From: Anaerolineales bacterium
GTDB lineage: Bacteria; Chloroflexota; Anaerolineae; Anaerolineales; UBA11858
Assembly: GCA_016783125.1 (NCBI GenBank)
Contig: JADHXE010000011.1
Coordinates: 1 to 34,222 of the forward strand
Direction: 5' to 3'
Length of the DNA stretch: 34,222 nucleotides
How positions within the stretch are numbered: the first letter of the stretch is position 1; every line of letters begins with the position of its first letter. The translations under genes and the position numbers were made by a program. This document shows positions 1 through 10,356 of this stretch, piece after piece. Below the pieces are notes generated by a model that was given only the letters and a program-made list of their open reading frames with translations, was not told the origin of the DNA and did not search any database.

Positions 1-37
1 GGGTTGCTCCGCAACCCGGCACACCCCTTATTTTCGG
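1..37. repeat. Right half of a GC-rich palindromic repeat (CACACCCCTTATTTTCGG arm), truncated by window start
   Basis: GGGTTGCTCCGCAACCC mini-hairpin then GCACACCCCTTATTTTCGG, matching the right arm of the hairpins near 20082, 20300 and 27450. Confidence 0.7.
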
Positions 38-116
38 TATATTTCTCATTTTTTGATTACAAATCGTGAAATCCGTGTCCCATAAAACATTGTTTTTCAG
101 TGGTGAGAATAAGAAT

Positions 117-983
117 ATGGATATCAACCTTGCTTTAGGGGGTGGGGGTTCCAAGGGCAATGCCCATATCGGCGTGCTGCGGGTGCTTGAGCGCGAGGGC
201 TTCCGCGTGCGCGCCATCGCTGGTACCAGCGCCGGGGGCATGGCCGCGGCGGCTTATGCTGCCGGTTATAAGCCCGATGAGATCGAAAACTACATGCGCC
301 AGGTGGATCAGGGAAAACTATACAGTTTCCATTTTCGCGGTGAGCCCAGCCTGTTGGGGATCGATGGCCTCCAGGAATCTCTTAATGACCTGATGGGAGA
401 GCGTACTTTCGATGATCTCCAAATACCCTGTGCGTTGACCGCGGTGGATTTAGATTCTGGGGAGGAAGTGATCCTGAAAGAGGGGCGCGTAACGGATGCC
501 CTCCTGGCGACGGTTGCCATCCCGGGCATTTATCCGGCCAAAAAGAGGGACGATCATCTCCTGGTGGACGGCGGGGTGCTGGACCCGGTGCCGGTGGCTG
601 TCGTTCGGGCGATTTCACCAAACCCGCGCACCCCCGTGGTGGCAGTAGTGTTGTCACCGGCCACTAAAAAACACACCACGTTGACCGCTCCCCAATACAA
701 CTTAATCTTCAACAGAATCTCGCGTATGCGTGTCGCCCAGGCTTTCGAAATCTTCATACGCTCCATCGAGATCGGCATGTTCGCTATAACAGAGTTACGC
801 CTCCAGATCGACGCCCCCGAAGTGATCATCCGCCCTGATGTCAGTCAGATCGGGTATTTAGATCGTGTGGATGTCTCCGCAGTGGCCAAGCTGGGGGAGC
901 GGGCCGCGGAAGCTGCTTTGCCTGAGTTGAAGCGAGCTGTTGGGTGGAGGAGAAGGGTGGGGCGATTTTTGTTGAACCCGTAA
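117..983 (+). CDS. Patatin-like phospholipase family protein
   Basis: GGGGSKGNAHIGVLRVLE oxyanion-hole motif, GTSAGG serine motif and DGG in LLVDGGVLDP. Start set at ATG 117; ORF is open from 66. Confidence 0.9.
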   Translation: MDINLALGGGGSKGNAHIGVLRVLEREGFRVRAIAGTSAGGMAAAAYAAGYKPDEIENYMRQVDQGKLYSFHFRGEPSLLGIDGLQESLNDLMGERTFDDLQIPCALTAVDLDSGEEVILKEGRVTDALLATVAIPGIYPAKKRDDHLLVDGGVLDPVPVAVVRAISPNPRTPVVAVVLSPATKKHTTLTAPQYNLIFNRISRMRVAQAFEIFIRSIEIGMFAITELRLQIDAPEVIIRPDVSQIGYLDRVDVSAVAKLGERAAEAALPELKRAVGWRRRVGRFLLNP

Positions 984-1047
984 CCAGTCTTGGAAAATCG
1001 CGCTGCTTATGCGTAGCGTAGCGTAGCACCCCCGGAGCGATAGCTTA

Positions 1048-2805
1048 TTACTCCAAGTTGATTATTGCCTCTTCCATCAGTATGTCAGGCACGTTCCAAT
1101 CCTTCCAATCCATCAGATTAATAAAAGAGCGGCGCAAGAATAATCGCACTTCGATATGCACCTGCCCAGCAGCCTGATTATCGAAGGTATATTCGCTGGA
1201 TGCTGTTTCGAATGCGCTGATTCTGTTATCCTGCAAAACCGTGTTTGGATTCCAATAAGCTACCGTGGGATAATAACCTGTCCAATCCTCCTGTAGCAAC
1301 TTGGCATAAGCTTCACCAGGTTGCTTGGCGTAATAGCCCTCAGCCGGACTCCCTATTCCGCACCATTCCGGCAATACTGGCCCGGCCACCTGCTGAAGTA
1401 AATCATCATTCTGATCATAAACCTGAACCAGCAAGATGAGATGCCTGCCGGGATAATCGGTGGGTACATGGTGCCCGGTGTTGTCGTTCATGATCTGTAC
1501 CTGAACCTGCACTTGGCCATCTTGCTGACTGGCATTTATATCAAGCGACACTGCATTTTGTAGTAAAGTCTCATCCATAGCGCCAGGCATGCGGTGGCTG
1601 AAGATCGTTTCCGGGGCGCGCTGATGAGCGCCCACATCAGCCCGGGCTATCAGCGTCGCGCCAGTGGGGGGCATGTGACAATCCTGGCAAGTCTGACCAC
1701 TTTGTGGGTCGCTGTAAGGGCTATCCAGCCATTCACCAAAGGAATTATAGATTGGGTTATCCCAAAAAACGCCGAAGTGGCAAGGGGCGCAGTAGGCGCT
1801 CTCCTTTTGGATGGCTGAATAGGTATCCTCACCTGGAGCCACATCGTCATACGGCCCGGCAAAGAACTGGTGCCCTTCCGGCGGTCGCCGGAAGGTATAG
1901 GACATCACCCCGGGTTTATCTGGGGCAGGCAAGCCGGTTTGTGGGTCTAACTGCACATCCCAGACTTTATGGCAGAAATCACAAAAGATGCCCTCTTTCT
2001 CCACCCCTTCTACCAGGTTCACATCCGCGGAAAAGTTCATATTTGGTTTGGCTGCTGCACCAGGAATGTGACAGTTACCACAGTTGCCGGCAGATCCGGG
2101 GAAATCAAGCCGATAACCCGGTCCAAAATAGGGTTGCCCAGGGTCTGGCGCTAAGGCCACGTAATTGTAGTCGCCAGTGTTGCTTCGAGTAGGATTGGCC
2201 GGAATAAACATTGTAAGCGGACTTTGATTGCCATGTACATCTGTGCCATTGTAACTGGTCAAGAAGCGCGGGTTGATCGCCGATTGTGAATGAGCATCCT
2301 GCAGCCATTCGTCGACTGGCAATGGAAAAGGTGTGTCTGAATCGCGCACTGCATGGCATTCCGCACAGCCCTGATCCTCGCCTTCACCCATCAAATTACC
2401 AGAAGTCAGCCATTCGTAGTTGGGGTTGTCTTCCTGCGCAAAGCGGTGGATTTCGATGGTGATTTGCGGTTGCTCGGATGTGGCTATTGCATTGTTGATA
2501 AAAAAGCCCTCTGCCCAAGCTGTGATGGATGCGGGCTCGTCCAGTGGAACGTTCTCAAGTTGGAAAAGACCATCCTCATCGGTGAAAGTATGGTTCTCGG
2601 TTGCTTGCAGGCGGACCACTGCCTCTGGCACAGGCTGGTGTTCTTCGTTAATCACAATACCTGCCACAGTATCCGGGGGCAAAAGCAGTTGCGATGGCTC
2701 TGTATATTTGTCTGTAGATTCAGCGGATCCCATCTCCGGAAGGTGCACCAACCCAGGGAACAGAATCAACAAAAAACTAAGCAACAATAAGCGCTTCATC
2801 ATCAC
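1048..2805 (-). CDS. Secreted multiheme c-type cytochrome with N-terminal carboxypeptidase-regulatory-like domain
   Basis: Signal peptide; AGIVINEEHQPVPEAVVRL...TDEDGLFQLENVP regulatory-like fold; five CxxCH motifs (CAECH, CGNCH, CDFCH, CAPCH, CQDCH). Confidence 0.8.
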   Translation of the reverse strand: MMMKRLLLLSFLLILFPGLVHLPEMGSAESTDKYTEPSQLLLPPDTVAGIVINEEHQPVPEAVVRLQATENHTFTDEDGLFQLENVPLDEPASITAWAEGFFINNAIATSEQPQITIEIHRFAQEDNPNYEWLTSGNLMGEGEDQGCAECHAVRDSDTPFPLPVDEWLQDAHSQSAINPRFLTSYNGTDVHGNQSPLTMFIPANPTRSNTGDYNYVALAPDPGQPYFGPGYRLDFPGSAGNCGNCHIPGAAAKPNMNFSADVNLVEGVEKEGIFCDFCHKVWDVQLDPQTGLPAPDKPGVMSYTFRRPPEGHQFFAGPYDDVAPGEDTYSAIQKESAYCAPCHFGVFWDNPIYNSFGEWLDSPYSDPQSGQTCQDCHMPPTGATLIARADVGAHQRAPETIFSHRMPGAMDETLLQNAVSLDINASQQDGQVQVQVQIMNDNTGHHVPTDYPGRHLILLVQVYDQNDDLLQQVAGPVLPEWCGIGSPAEGYYAKQPGEAYAKLLQEDWTGYYPTVAYWNPNTVLQDNRISAFETASSEYTFDNQAAGQVHIEVRLFLRRSFINLMDWKDWNVPDILMEEAIINLE

Positions 2806-2809
2806 ACCC

Positions 2810-5800
2810 TCAAGGATTGCAGCCGCAAACTTCTGCGGCGTTCACCGTCATCCGCCGGAAAACACCCGACCCAGCGGTTGCAAAATAAAGATGCAGCCCA
2901 TCCGGCGAGAGCACCATTGTATTGGTGACGTTATTGCCATTGGTACCGGCGGGCAAGGTGGTCAACCCTTCGTTCCACGGCTTCCAACTGCCCCCACCAT
3001 CATCGCTGATAAAAATCCCATCGGCCTGAGAGGCCAGGTAGAGTACATCTGGCGTATAAGGGTCTACAATGATCTTGTAGTATTCCTGATCTTTGGTTAG
3101 CCCGCGCATGATCTCGAACCAAGACTCGCCGCCATCAGTGGACTTCATCACTGAGCCCATGAAAAAGCCGGGCTGCCCTTTGCCTTCATTCTCGCCGTTC
3201 TTAGAGCAGGCGTACATCACATTCGGGTCGCGCGGATCAAAGTCGATTGAGAAGGTCCATTGCTCATCCGGCCAGCCGTTATCCCACATCTCCCAGGTCT
3301 TACCGCCATCTAGTGAACGGTTTAGCCCATTATAAGTACCTGAATACAAGATATTACTATCCTCGGGGTGGTACGCTAACGAGAAAACACCATCCCAACT
3401 CCAATTGGTGTTGCTTTCATGCCAGCTTTCGCCACCATCCCGGCTGATATAAATGCCTGCGGGGAAAGTGCCAAATACGATCACATCTGGGTCCTCTGGA
3501 TGAAAGATCAAGAATGTATACTGATAGAGAGGGCGGTCATTCCAAACTGGCCAGAAGGTGCCAAATTTGCCAAGCGAGGGCAACTGTTCCCAACGGTCTC
3601 CACCCGGATCGACAAAGTAGATTTCGTATCCCATCGTCCCCGCGAAGAGGGCACCGTTATTTCCCCAGGCCAATGTCCGTACTGCAATCTCTGGCATGCC
3701 CTTCATAAATTCAGACCAGGTTTCCCCGCCATTATCGGAGCGATATACCCCCTTCTCAGTGCCAACATATACCATATCTGAATTCTTTGGGTCTACGGTT
3801 AGGGCAAGGATTTCCTGACTGGCGATGACGCTGGTTTTTTTCCAGGACTCTCCAGCATTGCTAGACTTGTAAACCCCTTCGCCGTATATCCCAATATACA
3901 ACATACTGGGATCAGACGGTGACACTGTCAAATTGTAGCGTCCCTGGCGTAAGGCATCCTGGACGTGATAATCAGGCAGCCCATCGTCAATCCTCGTCCA
4001 GCTTTCACCGGCATCTCCGGATTTGAACACACCTGCAGGATAGGCGCTGACATAGACCTCATCAGGTTGACTTGGATGTGGTACGACTTCGATATAGTGA
4101 ATCTCTCCTTCTTCGACCTCAGTGAGATCCCAAGGAGAGGGGAGAGTTACGTTTGCCCCGCCAAACTCATCCGAGCGGTAAATGGTCGGTTGCGAGCCAA
4201 CCGACGTAAAATAAAAACGATCTGGCAAAGCAGGCGAAAAGGCTACCGAGGTCACCCCGGCAGAGCCATTAATCTGGCTGAGGGTCTCCCAATTCTCACC
4301 GCCATCCCAACTGGCACGCACCATGGCAAAATCCTGGAAAGGCTTGGGGATGTAGCCGCTCACGATGATATTGTCATCTTCAGGATGAACGGCCATGGTG
4401 AAGGAATAATCCACTTCGGAATGGTGGAAGAAACGTGTCTGTCCCCAATCCACGATACCGAAAATACCAAACCCATTCTTCAATGCATATAACTTACCGG
4501 TGGTCGTTGGCGATGTCGCCATTGCATATATCGATCCAAATCGAAAACCACTCCCATGGGTGTCAATTTCGATCTGCCAACGCTCTCCCCTATTACTGGT
4601 CACTTCCACCTTTCCAACATCGGCAACATACCACACTTCATCAGGATCGTGCGGATTGATCTGGATCTCGTCCGCCCATGGATGGGTGATGCCGTTCTCC
4701 GTGACCCGCTCCCAGGTTTCACCATAATCAAAGGTGCGGAACTGGCCTTCGCCCCCCGCAGATGTGGCATACACAGTGCCATTGCCGGCGCTCACTTCTG
4801 TCTCAAGCAAGGAGATAGAAGTATACTGAATGCCGCTGTTCTTCCATTCGAAGGTTCTGCCGCCATCAGTAGTTTTCAAGATACCTGCGCCCTGAGATGG
4901 GAAGTAAAGCACATCCGGATCTCGCGGGTCAATTGCTATATCGTCGATGTCGCCATTTCTTCCCAACAATATGAGTTTCTCGAAGGACTCCCCGCCATCA
5001 GGGGCTTTATACATCCACGTCCCCCCTATGCCAATATACAAAGTGCGGTCGTATTCTGTTACGCCCATTAACTTAATAAAATTGTCCCATACCTCTGGTA
5101 GAGGCAGCGCTTCCCATGTCTCGCCACCATTGGTCGTTTTCAATACCACGCGAGGGTTGGGACCTTGGAAGCCTTCATTATAAGATTGCATCAAGCCCAC
5201 ATAGACCGTTTTGGGATCCAGTGGATCGACGATGATAGATTGGATATCCGAGTCCGGATGTTGGTTCATGTTATCCACCAGGATCCAGCTAGCCCCTTTG
5301 TCTGTTGTGTGGAATAGCTGTCCATCTGCTTGATCGGTCCATTCGCGCGTCCCTACCCAAAACTCTTCTTCCGTGGAAATCCCTACGACTTGAACAGAAG
5401 AATCAGGATGAATAGGGAAGTTCAGATTTGACCAATTCACCCCTCCATCCGCAGTTAACAACACGTCGCCACCCCAGGTTCCCAGGAGCAGGAAATCTGG
5501 ATCAAAAGCGCTCATGGCCATATGCGAGATACCATTGGGTGGTTCAAGGATCGCATTGAATGTTTCCCCGCCATCTTCACTTTTATAAAGTTGCCCTGCG
5601 CTGACATATAAAATATTGGTGTTATCTTGGTTGAGGAAGATTTGATTGATTCTATGGCCAGGTTTCAAGAACTGAGGCGATGGCGTCCAGGTTTCCCCAG
5701 CATCAATGGTTTTTAACACACTTCCCCCAGCGCCTCCAGCAAAAAGTACATCAGGGTTATTTATGCCGATCTCGACGGAGGTTATAAAACCACCTTCTGG

Positions 5801-6343
5801 CCCGCCGGTCTGCTGCCAGGCAGTAGTCGCTTCCAGGTCTACTAACTTCACCACCATGGATTCTGTGACTGAGTTTTCCCCATCCGAGACCGTTAGCGTA
5901 AGGCGGTCGAATCCTTCTTCCGGTAGTTCGGCTGGAGCGGTATAGGAGACCGCATCTCCATTTTCTGATAATATCCCGTATTGTGCGCTCCAACTGAATT
6001 CAAGAGGATCGCCTTCGGGGTCACTTATCTCGTACTGTACAAGTGCTTGCGCACCGGCACATAGTGTGCCCGGCTCTAAAGAGAGAGTGGAAATATCCGG
6101 TTCTAAATTTGGTGGAAGTGTGGGTGTTGAAGTCGGTGCAGGTGTCGGTGTTGGCTCAACTGTTGGCGGCTCTTCAACCTCACTAACTACAGCCTCAGTA
6201 TCCTCCGTGATGCTGCCTGCGTCCATATCTTGCTCGGATATTGGGGTGGTTATCGACTCTTTCCCACTACAAGCGGACGACAGAATAATTAGCACAACAA
6301 GCATAGAGATTGCACAAAACTGAGATTTACCCATGATCCTCAT
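2810..6343 (-). CDS. Large lipoprotein with many BNR/VPS10(sortilin)-like beta-propeller repeats
   Basis: Lipobox LSSAC near N-terminus, Pro/Thr linker (PTPTPAPTSTPT), many repeats of type SxDGGETW / DPxxPDVLYxG. Start inferred at MRIMGKSQ. Confidence 0.8.
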   Translation of the reverse strand: MRIMGKSQFCAISMLVVLIILSSACSGKESITTPISEQDMDAGSITEDTEAVVSEVEEPPTVEPTPTPAPTSTPTLPPNLEPDISTLSLEPGTLCAGAQALVQYEISDPEGDPLEFSWSAQYGILSENGDAVSYTAPAELPEEGFDRLTLTVSDGENSVTESMVVKLVDLEATTAWQQTGGPEGGFITSVEIGINNPDVLFAGGAGGSVLKTIDAGETWTPSPQFLKPGHRINQIFLNQDNTNILYVSAGQLYKSEDGGETFNAILEPPNGISHMAMSAFDPDFLLLGTWGGDVLLTADGGVNWSNLNFPIHPDSSVQVVGISTEEEFWVGTREWTDQADGQLFHTTDKGASWILVDNMNQHPDSDIQSIIVDPLDPKTVYVGLMQSYNEGFQGPNPRVVLKTTNGGETWEALPLPEVWDNFIKLMGVTEYDRTLYIGIGGTWMYKAPDGGESFEKLILLGRNGDIDDIAIDPRDPDVLYFPSQGAGILKTTDGGRTFEWKNSGIQYTSISLLETEVSAGNGTVYATSAGGEGQFRTFDYGETWERVTENGITHPWADEIQINPHDPDEVWYVADVGKVEVTSNRGERWQIEIDTHGSGFRFGSIYAMATSPTTTGKLYALKNGFGIFGIVDWGQTRFFHHSEVDYSFTMAVHPEDDNIIVSGYIPKPFQDFAMVRASWDGGENWETLSQINGSAGVTSVAFSPALPDRFYFTSVGSQPTIYRSDEFGGANVTLPSPWDLTEVEEGEIHYIEVVPHPSQPDEVYVSAYPAGVFKSGDAGESWTRIDDGLPDYHVQDALRQGRYNLTVSPSDPSMLYIGIYGEGVYKSSNAGESWKKTSVIASQEILALTVDPKNSDMVYVGTEKGVYRSDNGGETWSEFMKGMPEIAVRTLAWGNNGALFAGTMGYEIYFVDPGGDRWEQLPSLGKFGTFWPVWNDRPLYQYTFLIFHPEDPDVIVFGTFPAGIYISRDGGESWHESNTNWSWDGVFSLAYHPEDSNILYSGTYNGLNRSLDGGKTWEMWDNGWPDEQWTFSIDFDPRDPNVMYACSKNGENEGKGQPGFFMGSVMKSTDGGESWFEIMRGLTKDQEYYKIIVDPYTPDVLYLASQADGIFISDDGGGSWKPWNEGLTTLPAGTNGNNVTNTMVLSPDGLHLYFATAGSGVFRRMTVNAAEVCGCNP

Positions 6344-6533
6344 CCTTTCATTGCTAATCTGAAAACAACTGCTGCTGAGTTGTTCCTTGTGTACTTTGCC
6401 CCGCGGCGACGTTTGCATTGATGAAAGAAAAGGTGACCTAATTATACATCTTAAATTGCGGGTCTCTCGATGCTATAATATGAGGGCTGATATGCTGACC
6501 GGTCTTTCTGTCGTTTGGAGGCTCTGTAACCCC

Positions 6534-6761
6534 ATGACCCGTGATCTTCGAAAATACGCTCGTCAAACCAATACCCGTTTGCTGGTGGGTTTTATGCTGT
6601 TGTTGTTCTTAGTAGGCGATGGCCTGATTTACGCTTTCTATGGCCGCGAGTCAGCTATCATGGGGCTGATTTGTCTGGCTGCTGGCACAGCGCCACTGCT
6701 GTTGATTGGGTTGGTTCTTTGGGGGACGGAATGGGTGGTCAAGCGGGCAAATAGGGAGTAG
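6534..6761 (+). CDS. Small two-TM membrane protein, hypothetical
   Basis: ATG at 6534; two hydrophobic segments (LLVGFMLLLFLVGDGLIYAF; GLICLAAGTAPLLLIGLVLWG). Confidence 0.5.
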   Translation: MTRDLRKYARQTNTRLLVGFMLLLFLVGDGLIYAFYGRESAIMGLICLAAGTAPLLLIGLVLWGTEWVVKRANRE

Positions 6762-6773
6762 GGAGTGTGGAGT

Positions 6774-7378
6774 ATGGAATTCGAAACACGAACGATCATG
6801 ATCGATGATTGGGTACTGCGCATCCGAGAGTCAGAAGGGGATGGCCCTCATCCTGTAACCTTGCTGCTCCATGGCTGGACCGGCGATGAGAATTCCATGT
6901 GGATCTTTGCTTCGCGCCTTCCTGAGAATTATCTACTGATCGCCCCACGCGGGCTGCATGAAGCTCCTATCGGCGGGTATAGCTGGCATCCCATCAAGGA
7001 TAAATCCCGACCAACTATAGATGATTGGTCTATTACCCCAAGGGCGGATTTCAGCGACCTGCGGCTGGCGGGATTCAGCCAGGGGGCAGCGCTAGCCTAT
7101 GCTTATGCATTGCTGCACCCTGAGCGAGTCCGTGCCCTGGCTGGTTTAGCGGGCTTTTTGCCAGAGGGTGCATCCGTTTCGGTTTGGGGATACCCGTTTA
7201 TGTTTCCCATGGCAGCCAAACGTTCAGCCCTTCTGGTGGGGGCGATGAGGACGACTCCGGCAAGTTCCACGGTGGGCTGTCCGGTGGTTCAGATAGCTTC
7301 CCCAGCGATCCGGACAATCCCGACTACTACACGCCTAACGTACTGGCGGAGGCCCTGGCAGAGAGACAGACCAAATAA
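6774..7378 (+). pseudogene. Alpha/beta hydrolase (carboxylesterase/phospholipase type), apparently frameshifted and with an atypical C-terminus
   Basis: LLLHGWTGDE and LAGFSQGAALAYA in one frame; PVYVSHGSQ (expected next beta-strand) appears in another frame from about 7184; no recognisable catalytic Asp/His tail. Confidence 0.6.
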
Positions 7379-7422
7379 GCTCTTGTGGATTTGAGCGATG
7401 TTGTAGATTTGCGGCAACAAAA

Positions 7423-7447
7423 AGAGCCTGCCACATAAGCAGGCTCT
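7423..7447. terminator. Stem-loop between convergent genes
   Basis: AGAGCCTGC-CACATAA-GCAGGCTCT, 9-bp perfect stem, preceded by an A-run. Confidence 0.65.
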
Positions 7448-7471
7448 AAATCCCTTGAACAGGTGATTCTC

Positions 7472-9046
7472 TCATTGGTCTTCCTCAAGCCTATTTTGAC
7501 GAATGGTTACTAATCCAAAGCACAGACTGACCAGCGCGAAGAGTCCTGGAAGGCAGCCAGGTGGGGTTTCACGATCCTCAACTCCCTGGTCGGTTTGGGG
7601 GGTTTGAACCTTTATCTCTGTTGTATCTAGCTTATTTTGGACACGGTCAGCCATCTGCCAAACTGCCGCAAGTTGGTAGGTTGCAGCGTCTATATCTTCT
7701 GGGATGGCATAATCTGAGACATCGCTCCAGTCTGCTGGTTGTGTATTCGGTACATTATCTGGCAAGTCGTTGCGATCGGATAAGGTCGGGTCGGCTTCGA
7801 TGATGTAATCCGAACTGGGGTTAATCTGCACCCAGGCGCCGTTATTGAACCAACCCTCGAAGGCTTGTCGAATATGCGGCTTATCGGGAGCAGATTGAAC
7901 GTGGTCGCGTACACCAGCCAGGATCATTCCTTCTACATCGGGGATATTTCTCGAAGCGTCATCGTAGAGCCAGACGGCTTCTCGAATATTCCAAAAAGCG
8001 TCAGCTTCAGCGGGGTTTGCGATGTCATCTGGCCATGAGCCTGAAAATATATTGTTGTTCGCTAAGGCGTGGGTTACAGGTCGTGAGTATACATTCTTGG
8101 TTGTACTGGGGTAGCTATCTAATGGGAAATCCTCATCTAACCCTAAGATACCATCTTGGTTATGGTCTGGGGTTTGATGGTCTCTACCTGTCATCTTGGT
8201 GGTGTTATAAAGGCCATCGCCGTTTCCATCATGAAAGATCTGGTAAAAAGGTAGGCTAGGGTCATATGCCAGATCGCTGTAATTGACTGGAAAGACAAGT
8301 GGGTGATATCCGGAATATCTGGGGTTGAAGTATTCTCCTTGCTGTGGGGAGGGTTTCAACCACACACGACCGAAATCGCGGGTAGCGACTTGGCTGGAAA
8401 CTGGTGTTTCCCATTGGATAAGGTAGCGCAGACGACCCGAAAGTTCTTCCCCAAGAAGGGCGGGGACAGCGACGATGATATTGCCGCCATTTGACACTCC
8501 AATCATACCAATATTATCGTGCAACACGTTGACTGGAAGCACATCGTCAATAGTCCGATCCTGGTTGTCGGTTAGTTCCCCAGCAGCATATTTGATGATG
8601 TCGCCTAAGGCTTCGATGCAGCGAGATCCTCGGTAGTCGTAACTGCCATCAGAATGATGATTCGTCTTGGGAAAATCGCCGCCAGGAAAGACGAAAGTTA
8701 GAATAATGATGTCATCTGCGCTAGGGGGAAGTTGGTGAAAGGGCGGCTTGAGATCGAAACCTCCAGGAACCCAAATGATCACCGGTGCCCCCTCAAGGTA
8801 GCGAGCACGTCCTAAAGAAGGTGATTGGATGTGTAGCGATAAGGTGCCTGTGGGGCTGCCGGTACTGTCAGAGGGCAAATCCACATCTACTTCTATTAGT
8901 TCCGCAGATGAGTCGGGCGACTTAGTTTGGGAGGATTGGGCTGTCACAAGTTTTAATGGTGACAGGGATATTCCGGACAAGATTAGGCATACTATGAATA
9001 AGTATCGGATAAATCGTGAGTTTGGGGTAGAAATCCTTTTCAACAT
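7472..9046 (-). CDS. Secreted alpha/beta-hydrolase-like protein with C-terminal membrane anchor
   Basis: Signal peptide; GMIGVSNGGNIIVAVPALLG nucleophile-elbow-like motif; C-terminal hydrophobic segment then RQNR. Confidence 0.6.
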   Translation of the reverse strand: MLKRISTPNSRFIRYLFIVCLILSGISLSPLKLVTAQSSQTKSPDSSAELIEVDVDLPSDSTGSPTGTLSLHIQSPSLGRARYLEGAPVIIWVPGGFDLKPPFHQLPPSADDIIILTFVFPGGDFPKTNHHSDGSYDYRGSRCIEALGDIIKYAAGELTDNQDRTIDDVLPVNVLHDNIGMIGVSNGGNIIVAVPALLGEELSGRLRYLIQWETPVSSQVATRDFGRVWLKPSPQQGEYFNPRYSGYHPLVFPVNYSDLAYDPSLPFYQIFHDGNGDGLYNTTKMTGRDHQTPDHNQDGILGLDEDFPLDSYPSTTKNVYSRPVTHALANNNIFSGSWPDDIANPAEADAFWNIREAVWLYDDASRNIPDVEGMILAGVRDHVQSAPDKPHIRQAFEGWFNNGAWVQINPSSDYIIEADPTLSDRNDLPDNVPNTQPADWSDVSDYAIPEDIDAATYQLAAVWQMADRVQNKLDTTEIKVQTPQTDQGVEDRETPPGCLPGLFALVSLCFGLVTIRQNRLEEDQ

Positions 9047-9125
9047 ATACTCGACTCCCTATCAAGGAAGTAAGACAAGGGTAAAGTTTAGTCTGTCTCA
9101 GTTATCCTGGTTTTGACTTGTGTCA

Positions 9126-9941
9126 TCAATCGACAACTAGCCTTTGCACTTCCTTTGTTTCGCTAACAACCCTTGTCACTTTCAAGGCTTCTAACAAAGA
9201 AAAGATGATGCTTAGAACAACAGGTAGGAGCCATGACACCAAGGAAGTGATCGTTTGTAAGGGGAAAAACAAACCTAAGGTGATCACCAGTGGGATATAT
9301 TGTTCATAAGGTTTGATTGTCTCCTCGAAGAAGTTTTCCATCATGCCCTGGAATTGCTCTTCGAATTTAGCCCCCGCTTGTAAGCGCTCCTCTTCGGGTA
9401 TCTGGGCTAGGATTTGTTCCTTCATCGGCTCCATAAACATGTTGAAGTAGGTTTCGGGTATTTCAAAGCCTTCCCGTTCGATATGGGCGGAGCAACCGAG
9501 GTATAAACCTCCACAGGTCACAAGGATAAGGGCCATCATCAACATGCTCCGGCCTTCGCTGATAGGGCGCACAGAGAACCTAATCCGCTCATTCAATTCC
9601 TTTGCGACACTGTTTGCATAAAAAGAGGCAGCCAACACATAAACAAGGGTTAGGACACCAGTGTCTAATGACACCTGCCATCCTAAGAGTATGGCCAACC
9701 CAGAGAGGAGAAAGGCAAGAATCCCTATCCCCAGGGGCCTAAGCAACGCCGCTACTAGCCCTGCTGCCACAACTATGGCGCCTATTGCCGCCAAGAGCCA
9801 CAGGAGCAGATATAGGAGTTCAATGGATGGGGAAAGGATCAACTGGCAAGACTGGTTGATTTGTTTGCAGATTGTGCCGAAGAAGTATCCAGCCCCTGCC
9901 AATAGAATTGTGAAAAATAAAAACTTCAACCACTTGCTCAC
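9126..9941 (-). CDS. Multi-pass membrane protein, hypothetical
   Basis: Several hydrophobic segments on both sides of an acidic soluble loop; no recognised family. Confidence 0.5.
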   Translation of the reverse strand: MSKWLKFLFFTILLAGAGYFFGTICKQINQSCQLILSPSIELLYLLLWLLAAIGAIVVAAGLVAALLRPLGIGILAFLLSGLAILLGWQVSLDTGVLTLVYVLAASFYANSVAKELNERIRFSVRPISEGRSMLMMALILVTCGGLYLGCSAHIEREGFEIPETYFNMFMEPMKEQILAQIPEEERLQAGAKFEEQFQGMMENFFEETIKPYEQYIPLVITLGLFFPLQTITSLVSWLLPVVLSIIFSLLEALKVTRVVSETKEVQRLVVD

Positions 9942-10005
9942 CTTTTTATCCTCCTCTCAGCCAATTGAGCTGAAATCCGTCATTGATTGATTTGAAATTC
10001 AGGAT

Positions 10006-10036
10006 AAAAAACAGCCGTTGATCTGTTGTCAACGGC
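10006..10036 (-). terminator. Intrinsic terminator on the minus strand, probably for the Rieske/cyt b/HdrD-like operon
   Basis: Stem GCCGTTGA / TCAACGGC with 7-nt loop, followed on the minus strand by a T-run (AAAAAA on plus). Confidence 0.55.
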
Positions 10037-10167
10037 CTTCAGTAATAGACATTATGCTTGAAGGGCCAGCTCAACCTAGCCAGCTGTCTGCGAGTTAATT
10101 CGGGGTCAAACTGAAAATGTAAGGCAATTCTACACCTCTTGTGATGAAATATCAATGAATTTGTTTT

Positions 10168-10279
10168 GGGTGTGTTTCAAACGAGTTGAGAAGTTCCGGA
10201 AATTGGGGTGTGGGGGGGCGTTTTGCGTCCCCCCCCCCACCAATTTCCGGGCTCTCTTCAACTGAAATGAAACGCACCC
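10168..10279. mobile_element. MITE-like nested palindrome, copy 1 (112 bp)
   Basis: Ends GGGTGTGTTTCAAACGAG ... CTGAAATGAAACGCACCC; inner hairpin CCGGAAATTGGGGTG ... CCACCAATTTCCGG. Confidence 0.7.
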
Positions 10280-10356
10280 TATTCATTTACATTCAGAAAA
10301 ACCTGGCACTTTTTGCGTGGCTGGGCTTTGTTTTGAAGGGCAAGAGCTGAAGTATT

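Noticed and set aside
2353-5071. Several plus-strand ORFs of 100-226 aa opposite the cytochrome and BNR genes
   Set aside because: Antisense shadows of strongly supported coding sequences; no recognisable motifs.
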